Translations under genes and position numbers: made by a program
The notes under the pieces: generated by a model
Seen by the model: the letters and a program-made list of their open reading frames with translations, nothing else
The model's database searches: none
Told to the model about the DNA's origin: nothing
Part shown: one piece after another, positions 24,142-36,600 of the stretch
How the letters are laid out: each line of letters opens with the position of its first letter
Numbering within the stretch: position 1 is the first letter of the stretch
Assembly (NCBI RefSeq): GCF_030272615.1
Contig: NC_081414.1
Location: 525,074,137-525,138,136 of the forward strand
Length of the DNA: 64,000 nucleotides
Source of the DNA: Cryptomeria japonica
Lineage: Eukaryota; Streptophyta; Pinopsida; Cupressales; Cupressaceae
Reading direction: 5' to 3'

Positions 24142-24917
24142 GGCATTTGGTGAGAATACAATATTAGGGCAAAACATGAGTAAAAAGATTTAAAAAAAAA
24201 AGAAAGGGATAGTTAGTTTTTCTAAAATAAATTTAGGGTTTATGTGTAAGTTGTAGTAATAAATTAATTAAAATATGGGTGTGGGGGGGGGGGGAAACCT
24301 AACCCCATATTTATTTGGTATAGTTGATTTATTTTATTGACACCATATTTATATCTATAGGGTTAAGTTGAAACCTATTTGATTTGATTTTATTAATAAA
24401 TATTAATAAACACTTAATTAATAATTAGACCATTAGGGGTCTATTTATTTGGCCATCATTAATTAAGGTTTATAGGGAAAATTTTATTAAGAATTAACTT
24501 AGCTCCCTTAGTCAAATTTGAGACATTATATTTATTGCTCATTTGATTATTAAATTTTAATAATCTAAATGTTAGAATTAATTTTATTAATTCCTAGAGC
24601 AATTTAAAGATTATTTGAGATTATTAATATCTCTTGTCAATTTAGTTAGAGATTGTCGTTTAAATTAATTTATTAAAATTAATGAAATAATAATGATTCT
24701 TTTGGAGAGTTACATTCCGCATTTAATTAAATCTCGCATGCTTGATCTAGTTAATTAGATTAACTTAGTAGCAAGCTCTTTTAATTTTCTAGAATTTAAA
24801 CATAGTTAAGACAAGACTTATTATTGAAATTTTTATTATAACTTAATTAGTTTTATTAGGTTGTTCAAAAAAAAAAATTGTTGTTCCGTTTTTGCCCAAA
24901 GTTTGGGCACGACATTT

Positions 24918-24929
24918 TGGTATCAGAGC
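24918..24929 (+). promoter_or_regulatory. Primer binding site of B (tRNA-iMet)
   Basis: TGGTATCAGAGC begins three bases after the LTR end. Confidence 0.92.
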
Positions 24930-25046
24930 AAGGTTTCCAACACTAGGAACCTTTCTCCATTACGTTTCGTTTTAATTATTTACTTAATTAAAAATTTTCT
25001 CCAAAAATCATTTATTTATTTCATTTTATTTAATTTTCTCATAAGG

Positions 25047-26370
25047 ATGCCTCCGACTACGTGACAAGCTCGCAAGCACGGTAGGGGTCCTAGGCATGCA
25101 CGTATGGCACACGAAGATGTTGATAGGGAGGAACCGGTTCCAAAAGGGGACCGAGAGGCTCCTCCCGAATGACCGGTTGACCCAAACCGAGACATCTTAT
25201 TAGCGCTTCAAAACCTGATTGGGATAGTACAGGATAGGCTTCCAACAGTTGACCATCACGCAGAAAACCAAAACTTAGGGAGCCATAAATCAGAAGATAG
25301 GGAACGAAGTAGGAGTCCACCTCCTAATCCCTTAGAGGGCTAGACTGAGCATGAGCCTGAGTCCGTTCATCTACTCAGACCACCTCCAGTAGCAGCACCA
25401 GTATATTTTGAGAGAGCACGTCGTGATCCAGGGGATCTGATCAGAGAGGTTTTGTGCCTCCAGCCACCATCTTTTGGGGGATCTACCGATGGGGTAGAAG
25501 CTAAGGCTTGGCTTTTGAGCCTAGATCAGTGCTTTGCATTGCATTCCTACAAAAGCAATCTGAAGGCATGAGTAGCAGTTCACCTTTTGAGAGGCACGAC
25601 CTCCACATGGTGGAGACAGGAGGAATACAAGTGTGGCCTAGTTGCCGACACCCTCACATGGGAGATATTTATAGAGAGGTTTAGGGAGAGATACCTTTCA
25701 GAGCACTTCCGATAGCATAAGATAGATGAGCTCCATGATCTCCAGCAGAAGGGTCTCTCAGTGACCTAGTATGAGAGTAAGTTCATCGAGCTCCTACAAT
25801 ATGTGGATTACTCAAAGGACGAGAAGCTTCTCGTCAACCATTTTATCAGGGGACTGAATGTCGGGATAGTAGGACCAGTGAGAATGGCCGCTCCAGGAAG
25901 CCTTCGGGTTGCCATGGAGAAGGCCTTGATAGCCAAGGAAATTTAGGTTAGGCCTCAAGACATGAGGGATCAGTTTCAGAACCGAAACCTTGCACCCCAG
26001 TCTTTTGGGTTTCAGAAACCCCACTGAAAAGGCAACCACAGGAATACATCGGGGTCCTTTAAACCCCCTCCTCCACAGCAGTCACAACAAAATCAAAGGC
26101 AAAGGCCCCCTCAGGGACAACAGGGCTCTAAGCCCAAGCAGTGGCATTCACAGGGTCCTAGGCACGACCAGAGAGCACAGGGTACTTACACACCTCCGAC
26201 ACAGACTCAGCAGTCCTCCAGGGGTGGGTATAGTGGTTCGAGCAGGACAGGTGGACAATCTTTCTCTAGGCCTCAGGGTGTACAGTTTCAGGCACACAGT
26301 GCTTGTTTCACATGTGGAGCCATGGGGTCTGGTGAGAGAGTGTCCGCAGGGTCAGATAGTAGGTAGTCAG
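25047..26370 (+). pseudogene. gag: Element B gag, broken
   Basis: ATG 25047 opens a frame with a Pro/Arg/Glu-rich N-terminal part and then a capsid domain: LQPPSFGGSTDGVEAKAWLL (about 25460), TTSTWWRQEEY, FRERYLSEHFR and LVNHFIRGLN. A Gln/Pro/Ser-rich linker leads to a knuckle starting CFTCGAMG at about 26307 that lacks its histidine and changes frame before CPQGQ. Stops at about 25062, 25170, 25341, 25569, 25713, 25770, 25944 and 26025 sit mostly at expected Arg or Gln. It would have built the particle of B. Confidence 0.85.
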
Positions 26371-26394
26371 AGGATGGCAGCATCAGAGCCTATA

Positions 26395-26820
26395 GTTGGG
26401 GATATGGGCAAGTCCCATAGGATCTTTGAAATGGTTGACAACCGCCAGGCAGAGCACGAGGCCACAATTATTGAGGCTGCAGGTATGATCAGTGGTAGAA
26501 GTGTATCTATATTGTTTGATTTAGGAGCTACAGACTCTTTTATATCTCCATTGGTTGTGGAGCATTGCGGGATAGTGGCAATTATGCAAGGTGTTAGTTG
26601 GAAAGTGGAGTTAGCTTCGGGGGCTAGAGTGTCAGTGGATTCAGACGTTAGGGGATGTCAACTCCAGATTGGTAATACCACCACCTTAGTAGACCTTAGA
26701 GTTATACCACTCGGATCTTACAAAATCATACTTGGCATGGATTGGCTTTACACCCACAAAGCCAAGATGGATTGTCACCTAAAAAGATCGAGTGTGAGGA
26801 TGATCATGGTACTCCCATAG
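26395..26820 (+). pseudogene. Element B protease, active site mutated
   Basis: The frame runs through GRSVSILFDLGATDSFISPL (about 26491-26550) and VIPLGSYKIILGMDWLYTH (about 26700). The family active site is Asp-Ser-Gly; here it is Asp-Leu-Gly, one C-to-T change (TCA to TTA). The frame stays open to 26820, but its upstream part overlaps gag in another frame and is not coding there. Confidence 0.85.
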
Positions 26821-26885
26821 TTATCACTAGGATTCAGAGGCTCATGTCTCTTCGTATGATTTCCGCTATGTAGCTTAAGAGGAGC

Positions 26886-28330
26886 ATGCGAAAGGGATGC
26901 CAATTGTTTGCTATCACCATCAGTGATAGAGAGGAAGAAAATGAGAAGGAGCCTTCCCTAGATGATCATCCCATCCTTAAGGAGTTTGCAGATGTGTTTC
27001 CAGCTGAGCTACCTGGTATGCCACCTAGCAAAGAGATTGACTTCCAGATAGACCTTGTACCAAGAGCCGAGCCGGTAAAAGACCACCTTATAGGATGACC
27101 ACAAATGAGCTTAATGAGCTCAAGATGCAGCTTGAGGAACTCTTAGAGAAGGGTCATATTCATCCTAGCGTCTCCCCTTGGGGCGCACTAGTCATCTTCA
27201 TGAAGAAGAAGGACGGATCCCTTCGGTTATGCATGGATTACAGGCAGCTGAACAAAGTGACCATCAAGAACCACTATCCCTTGCCCAGGATTGATGATTT
27301 GTTTGATCAACTTCAGGGTGCTAAAGTGTTTTCCAAGATAGATCTGAAGTCAGGGTACCATCAGTTGAGGATAGTGGAGAGTGATATCCACAAGACCGCG
27401 TTTCATACCAGATATGGCCACTATGAGTTCACCGTGGTCCCATTCAGTCTTATGAATGCTCCAGATATATTCATGAGTCTCGTGAATGGGGTATTCCGTA
27501 CTTTCCTTGAACGGTTTGTGATTGTGTTCCTCGACAACATATTGATATATTCTTAGAATGAGAAGGAGCATGAGGAGCATTTGAGGCAGGTTTTGTAGTG
27601 TTTGAGGGACAACCGATTGTACGGTAGTTTGTCAAAGTGTGTTTTCTTTAGGTCAGAGGTCAAGTACCTTGGGCATGTTATATCCGACGATGGGATCTCA
27701 ATTGACCCATCGAAGATCAGAGCTATTTTGGATTGGCCAGTGCCAACCAGTGTGACAGAGGTCAGGAGCTTTATGGGTCTAGCAAGGTTCTACAGATGCT
27801 TCGTTGAGGGATTTTTCAGAGTTGCACATCCCATTACATCTCTTCAGTGAAAGGGAAAGAAATTTGAGTGGACAGAAAGGTATGAGAGGGATTTTTAGGA
27901 TCTAAAAAGGGCACTCACTAGTGCACCTATTCTTATTGTGCCAGACCCCATGGCTGATTTCAAGGTATGCACATATGCCTCTTTGGATGGATTAGGAGCA
28001 GTCCTTATGCAGGAGGGTCAAGTTATAGCTTATGAGTCTAGGAAGCTTAAGACTCACAAGTTTAACTACCCTACACATGACCTTGAGCTTGTAGTAGTAG
28101 TGCATACACTTGTGAGGTGGAGACACTTCCTTTTGGGTCATCATTTTGAGCTTCATTCAGATCATCAGAGTTTGCAGTACATCTTCACCCAGCCTAATCT
28201 TAATGCCCATTAGAGGAGATGGATGGAGTTTCTATGAAAGTATGATTTTGATGTCCACTACATCAAGGGGAAAGAGAATGCAGTTGCAGATGCCTTGAGT
28301 AGGAGACGCCATGAGGTATACTCCACATCT
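26886..28330 (+). pseudogene. pol: Element B reverse transcriptase and RNase H, broken
   Basis: The start region shows [20 protein letters not shown], then a frame change near 27080. The main frame continues with [45 protein letters not shown] and [17 protein letters not shown]. The catalytic motif is FLDNIL (about 27529-27546): the second aspartate is asparagine, a G-to-A type change. The connection follows ([29 protein letters not shown]). RNase H reads CTYASLDGLG, where the first aspartate is tyrosine, then ELHSDHQSLQ and AVADALSRR. Stops near 27556, 27596, 27848, 27896, 28211 and 28235. Confidence 0.9.
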
Positions 28331-29113
28331 ATGAGAACAAATTTGAGAGATCATATATTGTAGTGGTTACCAAAGGATGGATGGTATCTAGAGGTTTGTC
28401 AAGTGATTTGATCATAGGAGACCCTGGAGGGGAAGTATGTTGATTATTCCTTAGAGTCCGATGGACTATTACGCCATAGAGGGCACATCTATGTACCTTC
28501 TCCTGAGGGATTATGAAAGTTCATTTTCATGGAGGCTCATAGAGCTCCTTATGTAGCGCATCCCGGGGTTAAGAAGATGCATGCAGACTTGAGATAGTTA
28601 TATCATTGGCTAGGTATGCAACAACTTATTGTTGAGTTAGTAGCCCGATACCTTGAGTGTCAGAGAGTTAGGGCAGAGCATCACCATCCTGGTGGGTTTC
28701 TCGAATCCCATGCTATACCAAAGTGGAAGTGGGATACTATATCCATGGATTTCATCATTGGTCTTCCCATGTCATCTCATCGCCATGATGCCATCTTGGT
28801 GACAATTGACAAGTTGACCAAAGTAGCCCACTTCTCACTAGTTCGGACTACCTTCATAGCACCAGCAGTGGCATAGGTGTTCTTGCAAGACATTGTCAGA
28901 CTTCATGGTGTCCCATGCAAGATTATTTCTGACAGGGATTCCCTCTTCACTTCTTCCTTTTGGCATTACAGGCAGTAGTGGGCACCAAGCTCAATTTCAG
29001 CATAGCCTATCATCCAGAAATGGATGGACAGACAAAGAGGGTTAACCAGGTGTTAGAGAATATGTTGCACATGTACATCATGGATCATCAGACCAGATGG
29101 GAGGAGTACCTTC
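28331..29113 (+). pseudogene. Element B integrase, 5' part, cut by element D
   Basis: The zinc-binding region (HRAPYVAHPGVKKMHADLR, LECQRVRAEHHHPG) is followed by the core: [47 protein letters not shown], a 1-2 base deletion near 28958 that changes frame, and YHPEMDGQTKRVNQVLENM. It breaks at 29113 after EEYL. The same protein resumes at 51727 with PLVEFAYNNG. Catalytic Asp positions are visible in MDFI and SDRD. Confidence 0.9.
29109..29113. repeat. Target-site duplication of element D, left (CCTTC)
   Basis: CCTTC at 29109-29113 and again at 51727-51731. Removing D and one copy restores the integrase frame of B. Confidence 0.93.
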
Positions 29114-30268
29114 TATATCAACTTGAATTTCATCATGAGAATGTTACATGCAATAAGTTAGTTTCACAAAATACAAATGGAAATACTGCAGGAAATCCAA
29201 ACTCAACCAATGAAACTGAATGAAGTACATATAAAATAAAATACTAATTTACCTTCATGGCTTATGTCTTATTGTGTCCTAACTCCATTGTTCTTGGTTG
29301 TAGATGGTGTGCTCTCAGATAATGCATTGATGGCTTCCAAGATGGCATATGAAGAATGGACTGATAACTTGTAGTTAACTGATACTATGATATGCAATAC
29401 TACATGATTATGCTAAATGATTATGTTAAAATGCTATATGATATTTTCTATTTGCTATTTGCTTCAAGATTAAAATTCACGGATGCATATGATTAATTTG
29501 AAGACTAACTCTCTCTCAACTGAAGCTCTTGATTTTATAGACCTTGAGAGGATTAGATGATGTGGCTTAGATCAACGGTCCTGATCATATTTGGATGGCT
29601 GTGAGAAAAAGTGAAGGTTGAGAGTAAGGGGGAAGGAGAAGACAAATATCACTCATCTCACCTTGACTGGGTTGCTGACTAAGAGAATCTTGGGATGGTT
29701 GGAGGAAATTTAGGCATGATAGGACAAGTGGACTCAAGTCCTTCCTAAGATGTACGGGGCGTTGGAGAGAATATAGAAGATGGTTATGAAATATGTGTAC
29801 ATACACAATATTCATAAATTTTGAAAGTTGGAGATAAATGATGAATTAATATTTAAGAAATATTAATTTCCTTAGCCACATGTTTGATGAGTTGGCAAAG
29901 GGAAGATGAAGTGGAGATGGAGGGTGAGTTGGAAAAGGGGGATTAAATAATTCAAGAAACCATTTAATATTTGAGACTATAGGATAGGAGAATAATTATT
30001 AAATATTAGATATTTAATTGATTGAAGGAGATAATTAAATATTAGATATTTAATTAACTTTGTTAGAGGAATAATTAAATATTAGATATTTAATTATTTT
30101 AGAGGAATAGAATAGATGAATTAATTAATAAAATATTAATTAATAGAAAGACACGAAATGAATTAAATAAATTAATCTTTTCAAATTAACTATTTAATAG
30201 AAGAAAAAATCATTAAATAAATATAAAATATTTATTTAATTGCTCATAGCCATTTTTATGTGTATACA
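29114..30268 (-). repeat. 3' LTR of element D (1,155 bp)
   Basis: It matches 50615-51726. The outer end has changed (TATATCAAC here, TGTGTTGAC in the partner), all by C/T or G/A steps. It carries three tandem copies of an AATTAAATATTAGATATTT unit at about 29988-30100; the partner has two. Confidence 0.92.
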
Positions 30269-30284
30269 TTTTGCCCCTCTTTGA
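30269..30284 (-). promoter_or_regulatory. Polypurine tract of D
   Basis: On the minus strand the tract AAAGAGGGGCAAAA lies directly before the 3' LTR. Confidence 0.75.
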
Positions 30285-30463
30285 AATGATGTCGAGATAC
30301 ATTGTTTCAAAGATTAAATTAAGTCTCGATAGTGCACCTGACGAAGATTAAAAATATTGATTGTGTGCCCTAGATATTGATTTTTGGATATTTATTTGAT
30401 GATGATGCCCCCTCGAGAGATCGTTTGTGCATTAAAGACATGGATGATCTCTCGATAGAAGAA

Positions 30464-30468
30464 AAATG
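30464..30468. repeat. Target-site duplication of element E, left (AAATG)
   Basis: AAATG here, GAATG at 38569-38573. Four of five bases agree; the difference is a G/A change. Confidence 0.8.
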
Positions 30469-31668
30469 TGTTACTACTTATCAAATTGCCATTAGTTTTA
30501 TATACAAAGTCATTCTATATACTCTAGTCGGTTACCACTACCGAAATATTTAGTTGATATGTACAGTCTAGTCAGTTACAGAAGGAAAACAGTCACAAAG
30601 CCTAGTATACACCGAGCTGTCTACCGAGTGTTATTTCATGTCTACTGAGCAGTAAAGATAATACACCGAGTTGATATACACCGAGTGAAACATGTTACCA
30701 GATTCATTGAACCTGGACACACATATGAAAACGTGTTACAAGATCGAGGCACATAGAACCGTTATCACATTGGAAATTGCACATATAGATTTTGTATAAT
30801 TTTGAGGTCATCTAACCAATGAAATATTTTGCATGGTTATTCATTCGAGAAATCATGTTTGTAAGATCAAAGCAATGAATCAGATCACCGACATAAGAAA
30901 TCTATTTATACAACATGAATTTAGGGTTAGAGATATATGTGAATGAGAGAAATGTTGTGTGCATATGTGTATGAAGCAAGACTTATGTGATACATGAGAA
31001 ATCATAGAGTATTATGACTATTACAGAGACACAGAGGTCACCGAGAAGGTTATCAAAGAACAGTCAAAGAATAGAGTAAACAGAAGGGTTTACCAAGTTA
31101 CTTTATGAGTTACTGAGGTATGCTATAGGCAAGGTAATCTTATTTTGAGCACATAGAATCTTCTACAACATTTCAGATGTAAAGTTGCAGATATTTGTAA
31201 AATCTTATTGTAATATTTTGAAGTTGTAAGAGAAACCTTTAACAGGGTAAAAGACTCTAATCAAGTCTATAAATTGTAAATCCTCTAACCAGGTGCAACA
31301 TTTATATAGTGTTGTAAAATCCTTTAGCAAGGTAGATCTAATAGATCTTGTTACTCCTAACATGGTAAGCTATCAAAAATAGCTAAATATGTAGCTCTAA
31401 CCGAACACTCTTTATTATTGCAGTAGTGAAGTTGTGGGTGCCGTCCCCACCGCAGTTTTTCTCTCTAACCAAGAATTTCTGCGTAACCAAAATATATGTG
31501 TTATGGAGTGAATCATGTATGATTGTTACTCATTTGTTTTAGCTTTATGTTATGTTACAACAGTTTTTGGTTTATGCATAATAGTAAAGATATTGTTGAT
31601 AAAAGGATTTGAAGTATTGATTCACCCCTCCCCTCTCAGTACATTAGCTTTCCATATTGGGCCTAACA
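30469..31668 (+). repeat. 5' LTR of element E (1,200 bp)
   Basis: Nearly identical to 37370-38568. The word ACCGAG or its decayed forms ACTGAG and ACCAAG recurs about ten times. Many differences between the two LTRs fall in CG dinucleotides, for example GTCGGTTACC here and GTCAGTTACC there. Confidence 0.95.
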
Positions 31669-31670
31669 AT

Positions 31671-31682
31671 TGGTATCAGAGC
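31671..31682 (+). promoter_or_regulatory. Primer binding site of E (tRNA-iMet)
   Basis: TGGTATCAGAGC starts two bases after the LTR. Confidence 0.93.
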
Positions 31683-31730
31683 TTGAATCTTGGAAAAGGG
31701 TTTAACTGCCTAAAGAGAAAGATCTTATCA

Positions 31731-33083
31731 ATGGAAGGCTACAAATAATCTCGGAGGATTGTGTATCTGCAAGAAGAATTGGATCATGCTAATCAAGTGA
31801 TTGCAGACATGCAAAGGCAAATGCAAAAATAGCTGAAAGTGAGAAGAAGATTATTTGATGATTTGCAGGACTCTCAAGAGTTAGTGCAACAAATTGAGAC
31901 ATCATCTGAGAATAGTATGTCTGAAGAGACTGAAGAAATGATTGGACAATTGAAAGAAAAGAACAAAGCACTAGCTGATCAACTAAGAGCAATGAAAAGA
32001 GAACATGAACATTTCAGTACACAGATGACTGGAAATCTTGATGCATTGAGGACAATCGACGATAAAGAAAGAGATCTAGAAAGAGAGAAACAACAACTTG
32101 AAGCTTTAGTATCTGATAAGGATGATGAAATCATAAGGTTGACTGGGATTCAACAAAATATGATAGATCAACTAGGTTATACACATCATTAAGAAAATCT
32201 GAAAGATGATGAGAATCAAGCATTGAAACTTGAAGTATCAAGGTTGAGCAATGAACTTGAAACAAAGAAGAAATCCAAGGAAACACTGAAGAAGAGTTAT
32301 GAAGCATCAAAGATGTTGGATGAGAAACTGGACACAAGACGACCCTACAAAGAAGGACGACTTAGTTACAAAGGAAAAGACTCTACCGAGAAGGGAATCT
32401 GCACTACTGAGAAAGGAGAATCATCAAAACAAGCTGGAAAAAAGAATAACATCAAAAGGAAGAAGCCTATTTTCTACTACTGTGGAAATCAAGGTCATAT
32501 TGCCAACATGTGTCAAACCAGAAAAGGTAAGAAACCAAATGCCACTAAGACCAATGGTTATTGTTACAATTGCAATAAATATGGTCACACATCTAATCAA
32601 TGTAGAACAAAGTCTGTTAATAATTATCAGAAGGCAAAATTCAAAGGGTTTTGTAAAAACTGCAATAGATATGGACATAGTACCGAGAAGTGTTGGTTTA
32701 AGAAAAAGAACCACATGTGGTCTGCACACCAAGCAAATACTAGAGGTTACCGAACTCACACAGATCCTTACCGACAATATTCTGCAGTACCATGGGATTA
32801 CAATACAAGGTTATGGTGTGAATGTTGTGGAAGATATAGACATATAAGTGCCAACTGCTTTATAAGGTTTGGAATGAATAATCGAAGATCATGGAGAAAT
32901 CTTGGTATGGCATGTTTTCATTGTCACAAAGTTGGACACTTGGCTGGAGATTGCAGAGATCAACCTAGAGAAGACACTGAGGAAATAAAAGAGAAATTAA
33001 AGATGATTTGGAGAAAGAAGGAAATTGTGTCAAATAAAGAATGCACCTTACCTACTGAGTTAGGTGCTCCCACTCCAAATTAA
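31731..33083 (+). pseudogene. Element E ORF1: coiled-coil, multi-zinc-knuckle Gag-like protein
   Basis: One frame of 451 codons from ATG 31731 to TAA at 33081, interrupted only by stops at 31746, 31830 and 32190, each one C-to-T step from glutamine. Residues 20-190 are Glu/Lys/Gln-rich heptads, a long coiled coil (MIGQLKEKNKALADQLRAMK). A basic linker follows, then zinc knuckles: a first one with its leading cysteine lost (YYCGNQGHIANMC), CYNCNKYGHTSNQC, CKNCNRYGHSTEKC, CECCGRYRHISANC and CFHCHKVGHLAGDC. Knuckles bind nucleic acid, so packaging of element RNA is the likely role. The usual capsid fold of Copia Gag is not evident. Confidence 0.8.
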
Positions 33084-33609
33084 TCGGTAAAGGTATGAAG
33101 GGACTACATTCTCACAAGGTTAAATCTTAAACAGTTCCTATTTTAGTATGTACGGAATTCAAAATCTGCATAGTAAGATGTAGTAGTAAGTTTGAAATTC
33201 TATCAAAGTCTTTTGGAGCACTTTACAGGAAATCTGTCAAGTCGGTATATGAAGGAAATTTGGTTACTCGGTTAAAGCACAAAAAGGGAAAGAAAGTTAA
33301 GTGAACCGAGTGCATTTAATGTCTTTGACTTAACTTGCACGGAGCTCGATAAGGTATTTTTGAGTACTTAAAGGTTTTTCGCGGTCATTTTTCATTCACC
33401 AAGTTTTTGAGAAGCAGAGCAGAGCGAATCAAGGTGATCAAACCATCTTCAAAGCAAAATCTAAGGTATTTACATCGAATCTCATCGCATTGCTAAGCTG
33501 GTTTACTGAACTCATTAAGTTGTTATTATCTGCTGAGTGTGAATCGTCTGCCATCGGTTAAAGTTCTCAAACCCTAAGGTTCCCGTGTCAATTTTTATCT
33601 GAAATCAAA
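33084..33609 (+). promoter_or_regulatory. 526 bp spacer between ORF1 and ORF2 of E, leader-like
   Basis: Non-coding. The stretch upstream of ATG 33610 reads like a plant gene leader (TCTCAAACCCTAAGG, pyrimidine patches) and includes AAGGTATTTAC near 33464 that could be a splice donor. It may give ORF2 its own promoter or subgenomic message. I see no strong TATA box. Confidence 0.3.
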
Positions 33610-36600
33610 ATGGCACCTAAGATCTAAGACCCCATTGTTGTCAAGAATGTAGAGAAGCCCTCACTAAAATACTCTTTGACTCCCAAAATTGCATCTGAAC
33701 TGGATGACAAAACTGCCTTTTCACTCATCCCGGATCGAGTCTTGTTAGTCAAGGATGTGAGATTCTTCACAAAATTCCATGTTGAAGAACTCTGTCATGT
33801 TGAGATCAAAGATGCATATGATGAATTGTGCACAGATGGTAAAATGGATAGCAAGTATGAGCATATAAAAATCAAGGGATTGATTGAAGCCCTAACCTAT
33901 CCCCATGTGTTCAAACCCCAGTGGGTCAAGTTTGTACTAAGCCGAGTGCATGATGATTTCATGTGGCTACAAGAGCAACCGTTTAAGATCACTAAAGAAA
34001 TCATTCATTTGATCACCGGTTATCCTATCTATGATCATGCTCGAGCATAGAAAATGATATCACAGAAGGAATTGATCAGTTTGACTGGAGTAGAATCTAA
34101 TTGCAGAGGTCTGAAGTTGAACAATGTCACTGATCCTGAACTCAAATTTGCCATTAGAGTAATTGGTTATTGTTTCTTCCAATCAGCAAGGGAAAACAGT
34201 GTACCCTGTGCAGCAGTGGACTTAGCATACAAAATTATTAAGAAAGGCATGAAAATTGACTTGTGTGAAGTATTGTTGAAGAACTTGTTTGAAAATCTGA
34301 ACACAATCAAGAAGCCGAAGAAGAACAACTCGACAAATACTCTAAAATTTGGATCACTACTTGTATGCATGTTTTCCTACTTTGAGAAGTTTTTTCCAAC
34401 AGTCGGTAAAGTTGTTTGGGAACTACACCGACCAATCACCCATCAGATCAATGACTTCATCAAGAAGTTAGGTGATAACTTTAATGATATAATGGATGAT
34501 TACTTTAGCAAGTTCCAAGAGAAAATGCATAACAGGTACCAGATTCCACCACAACTGGTAGAAAAATACAAAGATGAAATATGTTTTGAGGTTGACACCG
34601 ATTACTGTTATCTGAATGCTATGGAACCGAGGACTCAATCTTTGTCACCTATGGGTTACGAGATTGATTTTGATATCACACAACAGAAAATCGATGCATT
34701 TCTGACACTACCAAGGCATGCTACTGAGCTGAGGTATGGAACCTATGAAGAGGTGAAAGAAAAAGTAAAGATGAGCATTGTAGTACCCAAAGCTACAAGG
34801 AAGGCATCAAAGATGATTAATGCATTAACTGAGAAATTCGGAGAAGAGTCTTCCTCCACACCTGTCAAAGGCATTCTAACCATCACTGAAGAGGAGACAG
34901 AAGCCCAAGAAGTAGCCATAACACTTAGCACCGAATTGCCTAAGGGAAAAGTGTTGAAGAGAAAGAAACATGACACTTCAATGGCCCTACAGACCCCTCC
35001 AACAAAGAGACCTAACACAAGGGCATCTGCTGCATCACCAAGTAAGAAACAAAAGATTGTTGCTGTTCCTAAGGTAACTAGAACTGACAAGAAATCTACT
35101 CGGAGACCCATTTTGCCAAAAGAGTCGAGTGATACCGAATCTGAAGACGCAAGTAAATTTTAGATTGTGAAAAGCAAGAAGGTAGATGTACATAGTGTAG
35201 AATTTTTTTGTAATAATATAAAGGAATATGGTGGATTTGGTGGATTCAAATTTGTCAAATGTGAATCCAGATCTGCTGATGAAAAGAGGCAAATTGAAGA
35301 AGCTATCATTTGCATACTTCTAAAATTATGAGTGGTCCCATTATAAGTATGTAATTCTATTCCTAAGGAATTATATGCACATATTGAAACCAGATGGCAA
35401 TATGCCCTAGACTCGGAGAAACAAATCAGAGAAAGAAGTCTAGTGCATCTCTTTCCTGATATGTTAGTTGATGAAATAAAAGAACATCTAACAAACAACC
35501 AAACACAATTTACAGTAAAACAAAAAGCCTTGAAATTGATGAATGGCCTGTATATAGAAGTGGAGAAGGAAACAAAAGAGCAATGGAAGGACATCTTTCA
35601 AAGAAAGAATGCTAGTGAACAATCTATAGTGGAAATAGTCGATGTCACCGACCAAGAGCCTGATGTCACTGAGCAAGACCCTACTGACACCATTCAAATA
35701 GATGAAGATATCATGGATGCAGAGGCACCTGAACAAGAAATGATAGAAGGCAATGCTTATGCAAAACTTGTCTCTAGTGAATATGTTTTTAAACAAGTTC
35801 AGCCTTACCCACCAATCAATCAACCTACTACAACGGAAGCTCCTCAGAATACAGGTGAAGGCACCAAAGGTCAAAAGTCTACAGTAGAAGGTACTTCACA
35901 AGAACAAACCTCTCAAGCACCTTTTAGCACGAAAAATGTTACAGCTGAGACACCAAGCACCGAGACACCGAAGGACACTATTGAGGCTAAAGAAATCGAC
36001 CAAAGTGTTGTCTCTACCAAGAAACCTACCGAGGGTCCTCAAGCCTCTCAAGCTATTGTAGTGGTTCACCCAGTGAAAGGTAAAGAAAAGAAGTTGAAAA
36101 AGCATAGTTTCAAAATTGATTTATCAAAACTGATAGTGTTGCCCAATGTAGACATCTCCAAATTGAAAGGGCAAGCACTCACTGAATTTGGTGAATTGTG
36201 CAAAGCAAAGGCCGAACAAGAGAAGCAACTGGCCATACAAAAGAAGAATAAAGTACTTCAAAAGGTAAAGACCTTACTATCAGATATGCTACCTTCAGCT
36301 ACAGTATCAACCGATGCAGCCATCCATATTCAATTCGATGAACTCTTAAATCAGATTGAGACATCTGGAGTATATGCATCCAAATACTTGAGCAAACTAA
36401 AAGACAAGGAGCTAACTGCCAAAATGATAGAGGAAGTACAAAAATCCATTGCTGTTGGCAAGGTAAAACTTGTCAAATTTATTGCTGAGTTGTCCCCTCA
36501 ACTCAAGCACATTCTTTCATTATTTCAAAAACTCTGCACATTTTCTTTATTCCTTAAGGTCATTAAGAATAAAATAGAAGCAATTGAGAAAGAGATCACC

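Larger units (their letters stand above)
20523..24914 (+). repeat. 5' LTR of element B (4,392 bp)
   Basis: It starts TGTGAGGCCCTACCCC and ends GGGCACGACA. It matches 52434-56834 nearly throughout with a few percent visible differences. It contains a W-box palindrome (21329-21349), a CA repeat (23279-23305), a GC-rich block (23751-23930) missing from the 3' copy, and two telomere-motif hairpins (24050-24077, 24114-24141). Short open frames shared by both copies, such as 22247-22477, show no domain and are not called genes. Confidence 0.95.

Noticed and set aside
25990-26395. First half of the 276-codon open frame in element B
   Set aside because: It overlaps the gag frame that carries capsid and linker motifs; only the part after about 26395 is protease.
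32299-32847. 182-codon frame overlapping E ORF1
   Set aside because: Shadow of the zinc-knuckle frame; no motifs, and the true frame explains the conserved cysteines and histidines.
35160-35874. Long minus-strand frames opposite E ORF2
   Set aside because: They mirror the single plus-strand frame and show no domain; Phe/Ser/Leu-rich composition is that expected of the complement of Lys/Glu-rich coding.
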